Source: an uncultured bacterium
GTDB lineage: Bacteria; Pseudomonadota; Gammaproteobacteria; Burkholderiales; Burkholderiaceae_D
Reading direction: 5' to 3'
Length of the DNA: 30,556 bases
Assembly (NCBI GenBank): GCA_903872555.1
Contig: CAIQLE010000203.1
Coordinates: 1-30,556, forward strand
Shown: positions 1 to 8,441 of the stretch, piece after piece
Numbering within the stretch: the stretch's first letter is position 1
Layout: the number at the start of each line of letters is the position of its first letter
Notes under the pieces: model-generated
The model's database searches: none
What the model was told of the DNA's origin: nothing
What the model saw: only the letters and a program-made list of their open reading frames with translations
Translations under genes and position numbers: made by a program

Positions 1-875
1 CGGGTATTCATTTCAATGAAATAGAACTCGCCCGCTTCGTAGAGGAATTCAAAAGTGCCAGCACCGCGATAGCCGATCTTGCGGCAAGCTTCAGCACAGC
101 GGTCGCCGATTTTTTCAATCAGTTTGCGCGGTATGCCTGGTGCGGGCGCTTCTTCAATCACTTTTTGGTGGCGGCGCTGCATGGAGCAGTCACGCTCGCC
201 CAGCCAGATGGCATTTTTAAATTCGTCCGCCAGAATCTGGATTTCCACGTGGCGCGGATTTTCCAGATACTTCTCCATATAGACTTCCGGATTACCGAAG
301 GCAGCTCCGGCTTCCGTCTTGGTCATGGTGACAGCATTGAGCAGAGCAGCTTCGGTGTGCACCACACGCATGCCGCGACCGCCACCACCGCCGGCAGCCT
401 TGATGATGACGGGATAGCCGATGCGGCGCGCTGTCTGCACGATCACCTTGGGGTCATCCGGCAAGGCACCTTCCGAGCCCGGCACGCAGGGTACGCCAGC
501 CTTGATCATGGCCTGTTTGGCAGACACCTTGTCGCCCATCAGGCGGATAGAGTCCGAGCGCGGCCCAATGAACACAAAGCCGGACTGCTCGACACGTTCA
601 GCAAAGTCGGCATTTTCAGACAGGAATCCATAGCCAGGGTGAATCGCTTCTGAATCAGTCACTTCAGCCGCACTGATAATAGCGGGCATAGACAGATAGC
701 TCTGAGCTGATTGTGCGGGGCCTATGCAGACCGATTCATCGGCCAGCTTGACATACTTTGCTTCACGATCCGCTTCGGAATGAACCACAACGGTCTTGAT
801 GCCCATCTCGCGGCAGGCGCGCTGTATACGCAGGGCGATTTCGCCGCGGTTGGCGATGAGGATTTTTTCAAACAT
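1..875 (-). CDS. accC: Biotin carboxylase subunit of acetyl-CoA carboxylase (partial, C-terminus outside window)
   Basis: AccC carboxylates the biotin carried by AccB using ATP and bicarbonate, the first half-reaction of acetyl-CoA carboxylase in cytoplasmic fatty acid synthesis. Reading the minus strand from an ATG at 875 gives an uninterrupted frame of about 291 residues to the window edge. It opens [20 protein letters not shown], followed by the [11 protein letters not shown] motif, the glycine-rich ATP-grasp loop GGGGGRGMR and the metal-binding stretch ending EMNTR at the edge. The family is usually about 450 residues, so roughly the C-terminal third is missing because the window stops, not because the gene is broken. 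It lies 74 bp downstream of accB on the same strand, the standard aroQ-accB-accC order. Identification is secure from motifs and context. Confidence 0.96.
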   Translation of the reverse strand, partial: MFEKILIANRGEIALRIQRACREMGIKTVVVHSEADREAKYVKLADESVCIGPAQSAQSYLSMPAIISAAEVTDSEAIHPGYGFLSENADFAERVEQSGFVFIGPRSDSIRLMGDKVSAKQAMIKAGVPCVPGSEGALPDDPKVIVQTARRIGYPVIIKAAGGGGGRGMRVVHTEAALLNAVTMTKTEAGAAFGNPEVYMEKYLENPRHVEIQILADEFKNAIWLGERDCSMQRRHQKVIEEAPAPGIPRKLIEKIGDRCAEACRKIGYRGAGTFEFLYEAGEFYFIEMNT

Positions 876-949
876 AGTGAGGGCAACCGGTTTCGGCCGG
901 CTTCATCAGTGGCGTGATTCGCTCGTGATGAGGCGCGGCGTCTTTGAAA

Positions 950-1414
950 TTAACCAATAATGAACAGAGGCTGGCCGAATTCGACCGGCTGGCCGTTCTC
1001 GACCAGAATCTGCGTGATCGTGCCACTGGCATCGGCATCGATCTCATTGAGCAGCTTCATTGCTTCAATAATGCACAGGGTGTCGCCTTCTTTGACGGTC
1101 GAGCCGACATTAATGAAAGGCGCAGAGCCGGGCGCAGATGAACGATAGAAGGTGCCGACCATAGGCGATTTAACAATGTGGCCGGTCGGGGCAGCGGGTA
1201 CGGCCTCCACAGCAGCTACCGGAGCGGCCACTGCGACAGGCGCTGGTGCAGCCGGAGCAGCTTGCTGCTGCGGCATCATGACCATCTGATGCTGGCCACT
1301 TGCTGCGCCTGATTTGACGATACGAACCTTGCTTTCGCCTTCGGTGACTTCCAGTTCCGAGATATCGGATTCGGCAACGAGGTCGATCAGTGTCTTTAGT
1401 TTTCTTAGATCCAT
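950..1414 (-). CDS. accB: Biotin carboxyl carrier protein of acetyl-CoA carboxylase
   Basis: AccB carries biotin between the AccC carboxylase and the carboxyltransferase in the cytoplasm. The 154-residue protein has the usual layout: an N-terminal helical segment ([20 protein letters not shown]), an Ala/Pro-rich flexible linker at about residues 50-77, and a C-terminal biotinyl domain. The biotinylation motif EAMKLLNEI is intact, with the acceptor lysine at residue 120, about 35 residues from the C-terminus as usual. The ATG at 1414 is preceded by an AGGTGG ribosome site, which supports this start. It sits between aroQ and accC and is probably cotranscribed with both. Confidence 0.97.
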   Translation of the reverse strand: MDLRKLKTLIDLVAESDISELEVTEGESKVRIVKSGAASGQHQMVMMPQQQAAPAAPAPVAVAAPVAAVEAVPAAPTGHIVKSPMVGTFYRSSAPGSAPFINVGSTVKEGDTLCIIEAMKLLNEIDADASGTITQILVENGQPVEFGQPLFIIG

Positions 1415-1507
1415 GGAAAATCCACCTGCAATGTTGAGAGAAATTCCGGCTACGCCCGGTTTTGGGCAGTGTGCCAGAGAATGTGAATTAGCGCTAGTTG
1501 CGCAGAA

Positions 1508-1945
1508 TTAGAGCTTTTTTAATGCGAATTCAATGGCGTAACGGTAGCCATCAATGCCAAGTCCGCAAATCACGCCGGCGGCGATCTCTGAAAAATAAGA
1601 GTGATGGCGAAAGCTCTCGCGACGGTGAATATTTGAAATATGGACTTCTACAAAGGGGATGGCTACTCCAGCCAACGCATCGCGCAGTGCCACGCTGGTG
1701 TGGCTGAGTCCGCCCGGATTGATCACGATGGCGTCCACGCCAGCCTGACGCGCGGCGTGGATGTGGTCTATCAGTTCGCCTTCATGATTGCTCTGGAAGT
1801 GGCTCAGACTCGCTCCCGCTGCCTGCGCCTGAGTGACTGCCGCCTGCTCGATTTCGGCCAGCGTGGTCGCGCCATACACCTCGGGCTCGCGGCTGCCGAG
1901 CAGATTCAGGTTGGGACCATTCAGCAGAAGCAGTTTTTTTGCCAT
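1508..1945 (-). CDS. aroQ: Type II 3-dehydroquinate dehydratase
   Basis: AroQ converts 3-dehydroquinate to 3-dehydroshikimate, step three of the shikimate pathway, in the cytoplasm. The 145-residue length is normal for the small dodecameric type II enzyme. The N-terminus carries the family signature [20 protein letters not shown], with the lid arginine at residue 19 and the catalytic tyrosine at 24. The substrate-binding NPGG lies at 76-79, and the catalytic histidine is His102 in EVHISN. It is the first gene of an aroQ-accB-accC run and is preceded by a promoter-like sequence at 1978-2007. aroE, the next enzyme of the pathway, lies separately at 8438-9259. Confidence 0.97.
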   Translation of the reverse strand: MAKKLLLLNGPNLNLLGSREPEVYGATTLAEIEQAAVTQAQAAGASLSHFQSNHEGELIDHIHAARQAGVDAIVINPGGLSHTSVALRDALAGVAIPFVEVHISNIHRRESFRHHSYFSEIAAGVICGLGIDGYRYAIEFALKKL

Positions 1946-1977
1946 TGATTAGGTCATTGATTGACGATGAAGCGAGC

Positions 1978-2007
1978 ATTTTGCTGCAAAATGACGCAGG
2001 ATGGCAA
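1978..2007 (-). promoter_or_regulatory. Candidate sigma-70 promoter for aroQ-accB-accC
   Basis: Read on the minus strand, TTGCCA (2002-2007) is separated by 18 bases from CAAAAT (1978-1983). The boxes match the -35 and -10 consensus at 5/6 and 4/6 positions. Transcription would begin near 1971, leaving a leader of about 25 bases before the aroQ ATG at 1945. The assignment is from pattern only. Confidence 0.45.
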
Positions 2008-2026
2008 GCAGAAACACTGATAAGGA

Positions 2027-2560
2027 TTATAAAGAAGCCAGATCCGCACGTACTTTGGCCATATCCAGCCGTCCTATATAGACTTGTTTTATGTGGCCAT
2101 CCGGGCTGATCAGCACGGTGAAGGGAAGTCCACCGGCCTCATTGCCGAAGCTGCGCGCGAGTTCAGTGCCCGACAAACCCGCCACCAGCAGAGGATAGCT
2201 GATTTTGTATTTTTCTGAAAATTGACGGATATTGGTGGGTGAATCGATGCCAATGCCAATAATTTGCAGGTTTTTATCGGCCATATCCGCTTGGAGGCTG
2301 ACCAGTTCCGGCATCTCGGCTACACAAGGCGGGCACCAGGTTGCCCAAAAATTCACCAGCAGTAGTTTGCCCTGCCACTCGGATAAGGGATGTTGCTTGT
2401 CCTGCGCATCTGACAAAGTGGTTTGCATCAAGGCGCTGACGGCGAGATCTGCCGGCCGGCCTGGTTCAAAGTGTTTCAGGCCAAAATAAATGCCAATAGC
2501 GGTAAATAAAAGGCCAATAGCAGCAATTAAAGTAATTTTTCGTAACATGTGTGTGCTCAT
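2027..2560 (-). CDS. TlpA/ResA-type membrane-anchored thiol-disulfide oxidoreductase
   Basis: This is a thioredoxin-fold protein that probably acts in the periplasm as a disulfide reductant. The first about 28 residues hold one hydrophobic segment (LIAAIGLLFTAIGIYFGL) after a basic start, typical of an uncleaved signal anchor. The soluble domain follows, with redox motif WCPPC (Cys76 and Cys79) in the context LLVNFWATWCPPCVAEMPEL, and a GGLPFT segment containing the cis-proline. At 177 residues it is normal for the TlpA/ResA group. The first ATG overlaps the stop of the upstream gene by 4 bases (2557-2560), which suggests translational coupling. A second ATG at codon 5 is possible. No cytochrome c biogenesis genes lie nearby, so the substrate is unknown. 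Confidence 0.88.
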   Translation of the reverse strand: MSTHMLRKITLIAAIGLLFTAIGIYFGLKHFEPGRPADLAVSALMQTTLSDAQDKQHPLSEWQGKLLLVNFWATWCPPCVAEMPELVSLQADMADKNLQIIGIGIDSPTNIRQFSEKYKISYPLLVAGLSGTELARSFGNEAGGLPFTVLISPDGHIKQVYIGRLDMAKVRADLASL

Positions 2561-3171
2561 TCTTCTTCTTTCGCGATCAAAGCCAGAACCCCGGCCCGGT
2601 CTGCGCGCTCAATACGTTTTTGTCCCTGTCCTCGCCCTGCGCCGCGCAGGTCATCCGTTTCGTACAAAGTGAGATGCACCGCCTCATTTTTCCACATGAA
2701 AGACAGGATCTCGACACTTCGACCAGGGTGCCGAAAATGGACGGCCTCCGATACTTCATAGTCTATGTCGGCATTTAATAAGAAAACAGCAACATCTTTG
2801 CTGCTCTCTGCAAACAACTGCAGATGGATATCCGAGTGGTCGCCCGCTGTCCCGTTCAAGACTGCGCCGGTCAGGAAAGGAGAGAAAGCTTCTAGCTTAT
2901 CCATCAGTTCCAGTGCCAGCTGGCGCAGGTGTAACAGGCGCTGCTTTTGTTCATCGCCGAAAAAAAGCGCCTGATATTCGCGCACTTCAGCTTCAATTTG
3001 CGCATTATCGGGCAGAACATCCCCCTTTAGCTTCTGGTTACCCAGTATGAGTTTTGCTGCCTTACGCTTGGCCGTGCCGTAGTCTGCACCATCTTCGGCA
3101 ATCATGCGCGCAGCCGCCGCAGCGATTTCTGCGCGCAGCAATTCGGCGTCGCTGGGATAGTTGATATGCAT
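2557..3171 (-). CDS. Unrecognised protein with a degenerate nucleotidyltransferase-like segment
   Basis: I cannot assign this gene a function. From the ATG at 3171 it encodes 204 residues, acidic and soluble, with no signal peptide or membrane segment. An N-terminal helical part (AELLRAEIAAAAARMIAEDG) is followed by a region where FLTGAVLNGTAGDHSDIHLQ resembles the G-x-x-x-S-D-x-D core of polymerase-beta-type nucleotidyltransferases. The second acidic position is His, so activity is doubtful. A reading frame open to a TTG at 3240 adds 23 residues, but that start lies inside the promoter-like sequence at 3223-3251, so I prefer 3171. I recall similar proteins next to mpl in related bacteria. 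It is divergent from mpl and overlaps the downstream thioredoxin gene by 4 bp. Confidence 0.7.
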   Translation of the reverse strand: MHINYPSDAELLRAEIAAAAARMIAEDGADYGTAKRKAAKLILGNQKLKGDVLPDNAQIEAEVREYQALFFGDEQKQRLLHLRQLALELMDKLEAFSPFLTGAVLNGTAGDHSDIHLQLFAESSKDVAVFLLNADIDYEVSEAVHFRHPGRSVEILSFMWKNEAVHLTLYETDDLRGAGRGQGQKRIERADRAGVLALIAKEEE

Positions 3172-3212
3172 TTGTGGGGGTAGCAGGCAATTCAGGGGTG
3201 CCTGCGTCAGGT

Positions 3213-3227
3213 AGAATCTGGGATTCT
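3213..3227. promoter_or_regulatory. 15-bp palindrome overlapping the -10 box
   Basis: AGAATC and GATTCT are perfect inverted half-sites separated by TGG. The element covers most of the candidate -10 box of the minus-strand promoter, a typical place for a repressor site. No regulator is identified and chance is possible at this length. Confidence 0.3.
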
Positions 3228-3251
3228 GAAATTTAGACAAATTCAGGTCAA
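3223..3251 (-). promoter_or_regulatory. Candidate sigma-70 promoter for the NTase-like/TlpA pair
   Basis: On the minus strand, TTGACC (3246-3251) and CAGAAT (3223-3228) are exactly 17 bases apart, with 5/6 and 4/6 matches to the -35 and -10 consensus. Transcription would start near 3216, leaving about 45 bases before the ATG at 3171. This argues against the alternative TTG start at 3240. Confidence 0.45.
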
Positions 3252-3257
3252 TTTGCA

Positions 3258-3279
3258 GGCGTCTTTACAAACTGACGCC
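3258..3279. promoter_or_regulatory. Inverted repeat upstream of mpl
   Basis: GGCGTC (3258-3263) and GACGCC (3274-3279) are perfect inverted 6-mers around a 10-base AT-richer centre, TTTACAAACT. The element lies 40 bp upstream of the mpl ATG in the divergent intergenic region. It could be a protein-binding site or a leader hairpin; there is no independent support for either. Confidence 0.25.
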
Positions 3280-3318
3280 CCAAAACTCAAACCTGAAGCG
3301 TCTGTTCCCGATTCTACA

Positions 3319-4701
3319 ATGCATATCCACATCCTAGGTATCTGCGGCACATTCATGGGTGGCCTTGCCGTCCTCGCAAAAGAAGCAGGACATAAAGTCA
3401 CGGGCTGCGATGCCAATGTCTACCCGCCTATGAGCACGCAGCTGCGTGCCCAGGGCATAGAGCTGATCGAAGGATTTGGCACGCATCAGATCAGTCTGCA
3501 GCCTGATCTGTATGTCATAGGCAATGTGGTCTCGCGTGGCAATCCGCTGATGGAAGCGATCATGAACCGCGGCCTGCCCTATGTCTCGGGCCCGCAGTGG
3601 ATAGGCGAACACATCCTGCAAGATAAATGGGTGCTGGCTGTCGCGGGCACGCATGGCAAAACCACCACCTCCTCCATGCTGGCCTGGATACTCGAAGCCG
3701 CTGGCTACCATCCCGGATTTCTGATTGGTGGCGTGCCCATGAATTTTGGCATTTCGGCACGTATCGGCGGTCAGCCGGGTGGTCTGCCGCTGTTTGTGAT
3801 TGAGGCCGATGAATACGATACGGCCTTCTTCGATAAGCGCAGCAAGTTTGTACATTACCGTCCGCGCACGGCGATACTGAATAATCTCGAGTACGACCAT
3901 GCCGATATCTTCCCTGATCTGGCTGCCATCGAAACCCAGTTCCATCATCTGATACGCACCATACCGACCAGCGGCATGGTGATCGCGAATGGCCGTGAGG
4001 CATCCCTCAAGCGCGTGATGGAGCGCGGCTGCTGGAGTGAGCTTGAATGGTTTGCCGGCAGTGAAGGCTGGGACATGGTTGAACATGAAGACGGCCGCTT
4101 TGATGTACTTTTCGATCAGAAAAAACTCGGCACCGTGAGCTGGTCACTGACAGGCGAGCACAATCGCTGGAATGCGATCGCCGCGATCGCCGCTGCCCGT
4201 CATGCCGGTGTCAAGCCAGCCGAAGCCATTGCTGCGCTCTCCGGATTTGAAAATGTGAAGCGCCGCATGGAGACGCGTGGCACGGCCAATGGCGTCACCG
4301 TGATCGACGATTTTGCGCATCACCCGACTGCGATCGCAACCACTGTTGCCGGCTTACGCAGCAAGCTCGGTCAGTCCCGCATATTGGCTGTACTGGAGCC
4401 GCGCTCTAACACCATGAAACTGGGCACGATGAAAGACGCGTTGCCGGGTAGCCTGGTGCAGGCTGATCTGGTGTTTGGCTACGGCGCCAAAGGCGAAGGT
4501 AAAGATGCGCTGGGCTGGGATCTGGGTGCTGCACTCGCGCCACTGGGCGAGAAGGCGCATGCCTACGATAATCTCAGCTCACTGGTCGCGGCTGTCGTAG
4601 CCGCTGCAAAACCTGGCGATACAGTGCTTGTGATGAGCAATGGCGGTTTCGGTGGCGTGCATCAGAAGCTGCTGGATGCCCTGCAGGCCACGGCGCACTG
4701 A
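3319..4701 (+). CDS. mpl: UDP-MurNAc:L-Ala-gamma-D-Glu-meso-DAP ligase (murein recycling)
   Basis: Mpl attaches the recycled murein tripeptide to UDP-N-acetylmuramate in the cytoplasm, bypassing the MurC-MurD-MurE steps. The 460-residue product matches the usual size. It begins MHIHILGICGTFMGGLAVLA, a Rossmann-like Mur N-terminal domain. The ATP loop AGTHGKTTT is at residues 109-117, followed by the central-domain motifs EADEYDTAFFDKRSKF, the NNLEYDHADIF segment and GEHNRWNAIAA. The C-terminal Mur domain contains DDFAHHPTAI and EPRSNTMKLG. The frame is open upstream to a TTG at 3253, but family alignment favours the ATG at 3319. It resembles MurC; the MHIHILGICGTFMGG start and the absence of other mur genes nearby point to Mpl. 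Confidence 0.94.
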   Translation: MHIHILGICGTFMGGLAVLAKEAGHKVTGCDANVYPPMSTQLRAQGIELIEGFGTHQISLQPDLYVIGNVVSRGNPLMEAIMNRGLPYVSGPQWIGEHILQDKWVLAVAGTHGKTTTSSMLAWILEAAGYHPGFLIGGVPMNFGISARIGGQPGGLPLFVIEADEYDTAFFDKRSKFVHYRPRTAILNNLEYDHADIFPDLAAIETQFHHLIRTIPTSGMVIANGREASLKRVMERGCWSELEWFAGSEGWDMVEHEDGRFDVLFDQKKLGTVSWSLTGEHNRWNAIAAIAAARHAGVKPAEAIAALSGFENVKRRMETRGTANGVTVIDDFAHHPTAIATTVAGLRSKLGQSRILAVLEPRSNTMKLGTMKDALPGSLVQADLVFGYGAKGEGKDALGWDLGAALAPLGEKAHAYDNLSSLVAAVVAAAKPGDTVLVMSNGGFGGVHQKLLDALQATAH

Positions 4702-4708
4702 GCATCAC

Positions 4709-5281
4709 TTGCGTCACATCCTCTATCTGCATGGCTTTCGTTCGTCGCCAGAATCATTCAAGGCGCGCCGGCTGCGTGAGTATTTCGCACGGCATAATCA
4801 GTCGGCGCGTTTTTTGTGTCCTCAGTTGCCGGTGTCGCCGGCTCAGGCCGTGCAACTCGCACGCGAACTGGTGAAAGACATTCCGTCTTCTCAGCTGGTC
4901 TTCATAGGTTCTTCTCTCGGTGGCTATTACGCGACAGCTCTGGCAGAAGATCTGGGTTGTCCGGCAGTGTTATTAAATCCTGCTGTGCATCCGACGCGCG
5001 ATCTGGAGCGGCATCTCGGTCAGCAGAAAGCCTGGCATTCGGATGAGACCTTTGAATTCCGTGCTGAATATCTGCAAGAACTGGCGCAACTGGCAGTGGA
5101 AAAAATCACACACTCTGAACGGTATTTTTTGCTGGCTGCGACTGGCGATGAAATTCTGGACTGGCAAGAGATGGCAACGCATTATGAAGGCGCCAGACAA
5201 CATATCATTCAGGGTAGTGATCATGGCCTGTCCGATTTTGATCTCTATATCAATGAAGTGATTGAGTTTTGTGATGCTTGA
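4709..5281 (+). CDS. yqiA: YqiA-family esterase (alpha/beta hydrolase)
   Basis: This is a small cytoplasmic alpha/beta hydrolase of the YqiA type, a family with carboxylesterase activity and an unclear physiological substrate. From a TTG at 4709 it encodes 190 residues, matching the family, and opens RHILYLHGFRSSPESFKAR as expected. The nucleophile is Ser69 in GSSLGG. The acid is probably the Asp in AATGDEILD, and the histidine is in GSDHGLSDF. The frame is open back into mpl, but those residues do not look like the family. The gene starts 7 bases after the mpl stop, so it is probably cotranslated with it. The TTG start is inferred from the homology boundary and is not certain. Confidence 0.85.
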   Translation: MRHILYLHGFRSSPESFKARRLREYFARHNQSARFLCPQLPVSPAQAVQLARELVKDIPSSQLVFIGSSLGGYYATALAEDLGCPAVLLNPAVHPTRDLERHLGQQKAWHSDETFEFRAEYLQELAQLAVEKITHSERYFLLAATGDEILDWQEMATHYEGARQHIIQGSDHGLSDFDLYINEVIEFCDA

Positions 5282-5463
5282 AATCAGTGATCATCGAGAT
5301 ATGTGATACCTGAGATGTTTGATGTCTGTTTTTTTGACGGCTAAAATTTTTGAGGTCTGAAGTTTTAAGATGTGACGCAACATTTTGCGTGCATGCTTAT
5401 CCTGCAATCGCAGTCTGAAAATACACCCCGCCCTATAACAAGTAACAACTGCGTATCTGCTGA
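5282..5463. other. 182-bp intergenic region with a small perfect hairpin
   Basis: This gap separates yqiA from the RNase gene. It contains a perfect stem ACGCAA-catt-TTGCGT at 5375-5390 with no T-tract after it, so it is not a convincing terminator. TTGACG at 5334-5339 resembles a -35 box but has no good -10 partner at 16-18 bp. TATAAC at 5434-5439 resembles a -10 box without a good -35. A promoter for the downstream gene is likely here but I cannot place it. Confidence 0.3.
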
Positions 5464-7551
5464 ATGAATTTATTTTTTGAAGAATCCGGTGACTTTAAAG
5501 TCGGCGCTGTGCTGTCACAGCAGGGTGAAGCCTATCAGGTCGAAACGCCCTCAGGTAAACGCACCAAAGTTCGCGCACGCGATGTGCTGCTGCAGTTTGA
5601 ACATCCTGCACCTTCAGAGTTAATGACACTGGCGCACAAACTGGCTGATGAAGTTGATATTTCATTTTTGTGGGAAGTCGCTGGCGAAGAAGAATTCGGT
5701 GTGGCTGAACTGGGAAATGAATATTTCGGCCATGCGCCCAAAGCTGAAGAAGCCGCCGGCCTGCTATTAAAAATCGCAGCATCGCCGATTTATTTTCATA
5801 AAAAAGGCAAAGGCCGGTACAAGGCAGCGCCCGCCGCAACCTTGCAGGCTGCGCTGGCAGGATTGGAAAAGAAAAAACAGCAGGCGATGGTGCAGGCAGC
5901 ACAGGTAGAAGAACTCAAAGCGGGTCGCTTGCCTGAGGCTATGCAGCCGGTAGTGCGTCAGTTGTTGTTTAAGCCTGATAAAAATACGATTGAGTACAAG
6001 GCGCTGGAAGCCGCATGCAGCGAATTACAAACCACAGCAGCGCGTCTGCTGCTGTCAGTGGGTGCGCTTGGTTCAGCTAAAGAACTGCATTTTTCACGTT
6101 TCCTGATTGAGCAATTCCCGCGCGGTACCGGCTTCCCCAAAATCACACTGCCTGCCATGCCCAGCTTGCCTGTGGCTGATGTGCACGCATTCTCTATCGA
6201 TGATGTCACGACGACTGAGATCGATGATGCTTTTTCTGTGCAGCTGCTGGAAGAAGGCAAGATTCGCATCGGCATTCACATCGCTGCACCCGCACTAGGT
6301 ATTACGCGTGATGATGCGATCGATGCGATTGCGCGTGAGCGCATGAGCACGGTCTATATGCCCGGTGACAAGATCACCATGTTGCCGGATGAGCTGGTGC
6401 AGCAATTCACTTTAGCTGAAGGCGATGCACGTCCGGCGGTGTCCTTGTATGCCACGCTGGATATGAGCGACTGGTCCGTGCTGAGCATGGAGACACTGGC
6501 CGAATGCGTGCCTATCGTCGCCAACCTGCGCCACAATGATCTGGATGAACTGGTGACCGAAGAAACGCTGGCTGCCGGCACTGGAGACTATCCGCACAAA
6601 GCCGATATTGTGCAGCTATGGCAATGGGCGCAAGTGCTGGAACGTGCCCGCATGAGCAAGCGTGAGAGTTTTGGCTTGCGACCGGAACAAAACAACCGCG
6701 TCGACTTTAATTTTTATGTTGAAGATGATGTCGTCACCGTTACCCGCAGAAAGCGTGGCGCGCCACTCGATAAAATCGTTGCCGAGCTCATGATCTTCGC
6801 CAATAGCAGCTGGGGCAAGCTCATGCATGAACACGGGGTGCCCGGTATCTATCGTACTCAGGGCGCAGGTCAGGGCTGGGCGGCGCGCATGCAGGTGCGC
6901 ATGCTGACGCATGCAGCGCCCCATCAGGGTCTCGGCGTGGATCAGTATGCCTGGAGCACATCTCCGCTGCGGCGCTACACCGATCTGGTGAATCAATGGC
7001 AGATACTCGCCTGCGTCAAAAATGGTGTGACCGCACCTCTGGTGGCACCTTTCAAACCTAAAGATGCCGATCTGTTTGCCATCGTCTCAGCATTCGACAG
7101 TGCTTACTCGGCTTACGCTGATTTCCAGAACACCATGGAGCGTTACTGGTGTCTGCGCTGGCTGGAGCAGGGCGCAGTGAGACAAGTCGATGCGGTACTG
7201 CTGAAAGATGAAGTTCTGCGCCTGACGGATATTCCGCTCGTCATTCCTATGCCAGGTGTGCGGCATGCACGTGGCACTCAGCTCAAGCTGGAAATACTCA
7301 GTTGGGATGAAATTGATCTGTCAGTGCAGGCAAGGGTGCTGGAAGTCATGACGGCAGCAACTGAATTGACAGATGAGCTGGAACTGGAAGAGGCCGATGC
7401 TACGGCCGAAGCCGAGCAGGCTGCAGAGCAGGCTTTGGATGCTCAGTCACAAGAGGCTGCGGAGAGTGAAGAAAGTGCACAGGACCCGGCGCTGCTTGCT
7501 GCCAGTGAAGCGCTTGCGCCTTCAGTCAACACGGCAGCTGCGCCGGAGTAA
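5464..7551 (+). CDS. RNase II family 3'-5' exoribonuclease
   Basis: This cytoplasmic enzyme should degrade single-stranded RNA from the 3' end. The 695-residue protein has an N-terminal beta-rich segment, a lysine-rich linker around 112-140, and the RNB catalytic domain from about 240. The metal-site motif reads FSIDDVTTTEIDDAFSV, with Asp246, Glu252, Asp254 and Asp255. The position equivalent to Asp207 of E. coli RNase II is Glu; I recall this in DSS-1/cyanobacterial-type members, so it is probably not a defect. SPLRRYTDLVNQWQ carries the conserved arginine. The last about 60 residues are an Ala/Glu-rich, low-complexity acidic tail in place of a longer basic S1 tail. It starts the run RNase-tonB-like-aroE-mtgA. 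Confidence 0.88.
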   Translation: MNLFFEESGDFKVGAVLSQQGEAYQVETPSGKRTKVRARDVLLQFEHPAPSELMTLAHKLADEVDISFLWEVAGEEEFGVAELGNEYFGHAPKAEEAAGLLLKIAASPIYFHKKGKGRYKAAPAATLQAALAGLEKKKQQAMVQAAQVEELKAGRLPEAMQPVVRQLLFKPDKNTIEYKALEAACSELQTTAARLLLSVGALGSAKELHFSRFLIEQFPRGTGFPKITLPAMPSLPVADVHAFSIDDVTTTEIDDAFSVQLLEEGKIRIGIHIAAPALGITRDDAIDAIARERMSTVYMPGDKITMLPDELVQQFTLAEGDARPAVSLYATLDMSDWSVLSMETLAECVPIVANLRHNDLDELVTEETLAAGTGDYPHKADIVQLWQWAQVLERARMSKRESFGLRPEQNNRVDFNFYVEDDVVTVTRRKRGAPLDKIVAELMIFANSSWGKLMHEHGVPGIYRTQGAGQGWAARMQVRMLTHAAPHQGLGVDQYAWSTSPLRRYTDLVNQWQILACVKNGVTAPLVAPFKPKDADLFAIVSAFDSAYSAYADFQNTMERYWCLRWLEQGAVRQVDAVLLKDEVLRLTDIPLVIPMPGVRHARGTQLKLEILSWDEIDLSVQARVLEVMTAATELTDELELEEADATAEAEQAAEQALDAQSQEAAESEESAQDPALLAASEALAPSVNTAAAPE

Positions 7552-7556
7552 AGCGC

Positions 7557-8441
7557 ATGATGCGTCCGGACCAGCGCCTGCTTGCTTTTGCCATTGGTGT
7601 GTCGCTGCTGTTCCATGCCCTGCTATTGTCAGTGCGTTTCATATCGCCCGAATCTTTCAGGTTCAGGCCGCTGGATACAGGGTTGGAAATCGTGTTGGTG
7701 AATGCGCATCATGACACCGCGCCCCTGCAGGCTGAAGCCTTGGCGCAGGCGAATCTGGAAGGGGGTGGCAATGCAGAAGCAGGACGTGCTCGTTCACCCC
7801 TGCCGAACATGAACAAGACGGCCGACGGCGCCCAGCTTGAGATGCAGCGCCGCCGAGTGGCCGAATTAGAGCAAGAGCAAAAGCGTCTGTTGGCGCAATT
7901 GAGTGAACGTCGCCCCGAATCAATGCCAGTGACAGAAGCGGTGAACAAGCCGGGCTCGCACGGTAAAGATGTACGTTCGGTGGAAGAGATTTTGCAGATG
8001 GCAAGGCGCGAGGCTGAAATTGCCCGCGACGTCTCTGATTACAATAAACGGCCGCTCAAAACTCAGTTAACGCCCAGCACCCGCGAAGTTGCGCATGCGA
8101 TGTATTACACTGCCCTACAGAAGAAAATAGAGCAGGTCGGTACGCTGCACTTTCCCCAGCAAGACGGCAAGAAAATTTACGGTGAACTGATTGTGTATAT
8201 ACCGATTTTCCAGGACGGCAGTCTGTATGACAAAGAAGGCGGGCCGCGCATAGAGCGCAGCTCAGGCAATGCGGCGCTGGATGCGGCCGCGATTGCTATC
8301 CTCAGACGTGCGGCACCCTTTGGTCGCTTTCCCGGCCCGCTGCAAAAAACGGGACAAGAGCAGATCTGGGAAATCATTACCCGCTTTAACTTTACCCATG
8401 AACAGACGCTGGAGACAGGTGCAGCAGGGAGAGGGGAATGA
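7557..8441 (+). CDS. TonB-like periplasm-spanning protein with TonB C-terminal domain
   Basis: The 294-residue protein has the shape of TonB or TolA. A short cytoplasmic start is followed by one membrane segment ([19 protein letters not shown], about residues 8-26). A charged, helix-prone middle includes the coiled-coil-like stretch [19 protein letters not shown]. The C-terminal domain of about 90 residues contains [38 protein letters not shown] and RAAPFGRFP, the pattern of TonB C-terminal domains. It has no Pro-Glu/Pro-Lys spacer, and no exbB, exbD, tolQ or tolR lies in the window. It begins 5 bases after the RNase stop and overlaps aroE by 4 bases. It probably transmits force or binds an outer-membrane partner, but its partner is unknown. 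Confidence 0.82.
   Translation: MMRPDQRLLAFAIGVSLLFHALLLSVRFISPESFRFRPLDTGLEIVLVNAHHDTAPLQAEALAQANLEGGGNAEAGRARSPLPNMNKTADGAQLEMQRRRVAELEQEQKRLLAQLSERRPESMPVTEAVNKPGSHGKDVRSVEEILQMARREAEIARDVSDYNKRPLKTQLTPSTREVAHAMYYTALQKKIEQVGTLHFPQQDGKKIYGELIVYIPIFQDGSLYDKEGGPRIERSSGNAALDAAAIAILRRAAPFGRFPGPLQKTGQEQIWEIITRFNFTHEQTLETGAAGRGE

Noticed and set aside
165..653. Plus-strand ORF of 162 codons opposite accC
   Set aside because: It lies wholly antisense to a frame with clear AccC motifs and has no recognisable protein features.
3253..3318. TTG start of mpl
   Set aside because: The 22 added residues do not resemble the family, whose start is MHIHILGICG.
3334..4086. Minus-strand ORF of 250 codons inside mpl
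   Set aside because: Antisense to the conserved Mur ligase domains; composition looks like a codon shadow, with no motif or ribosome site.
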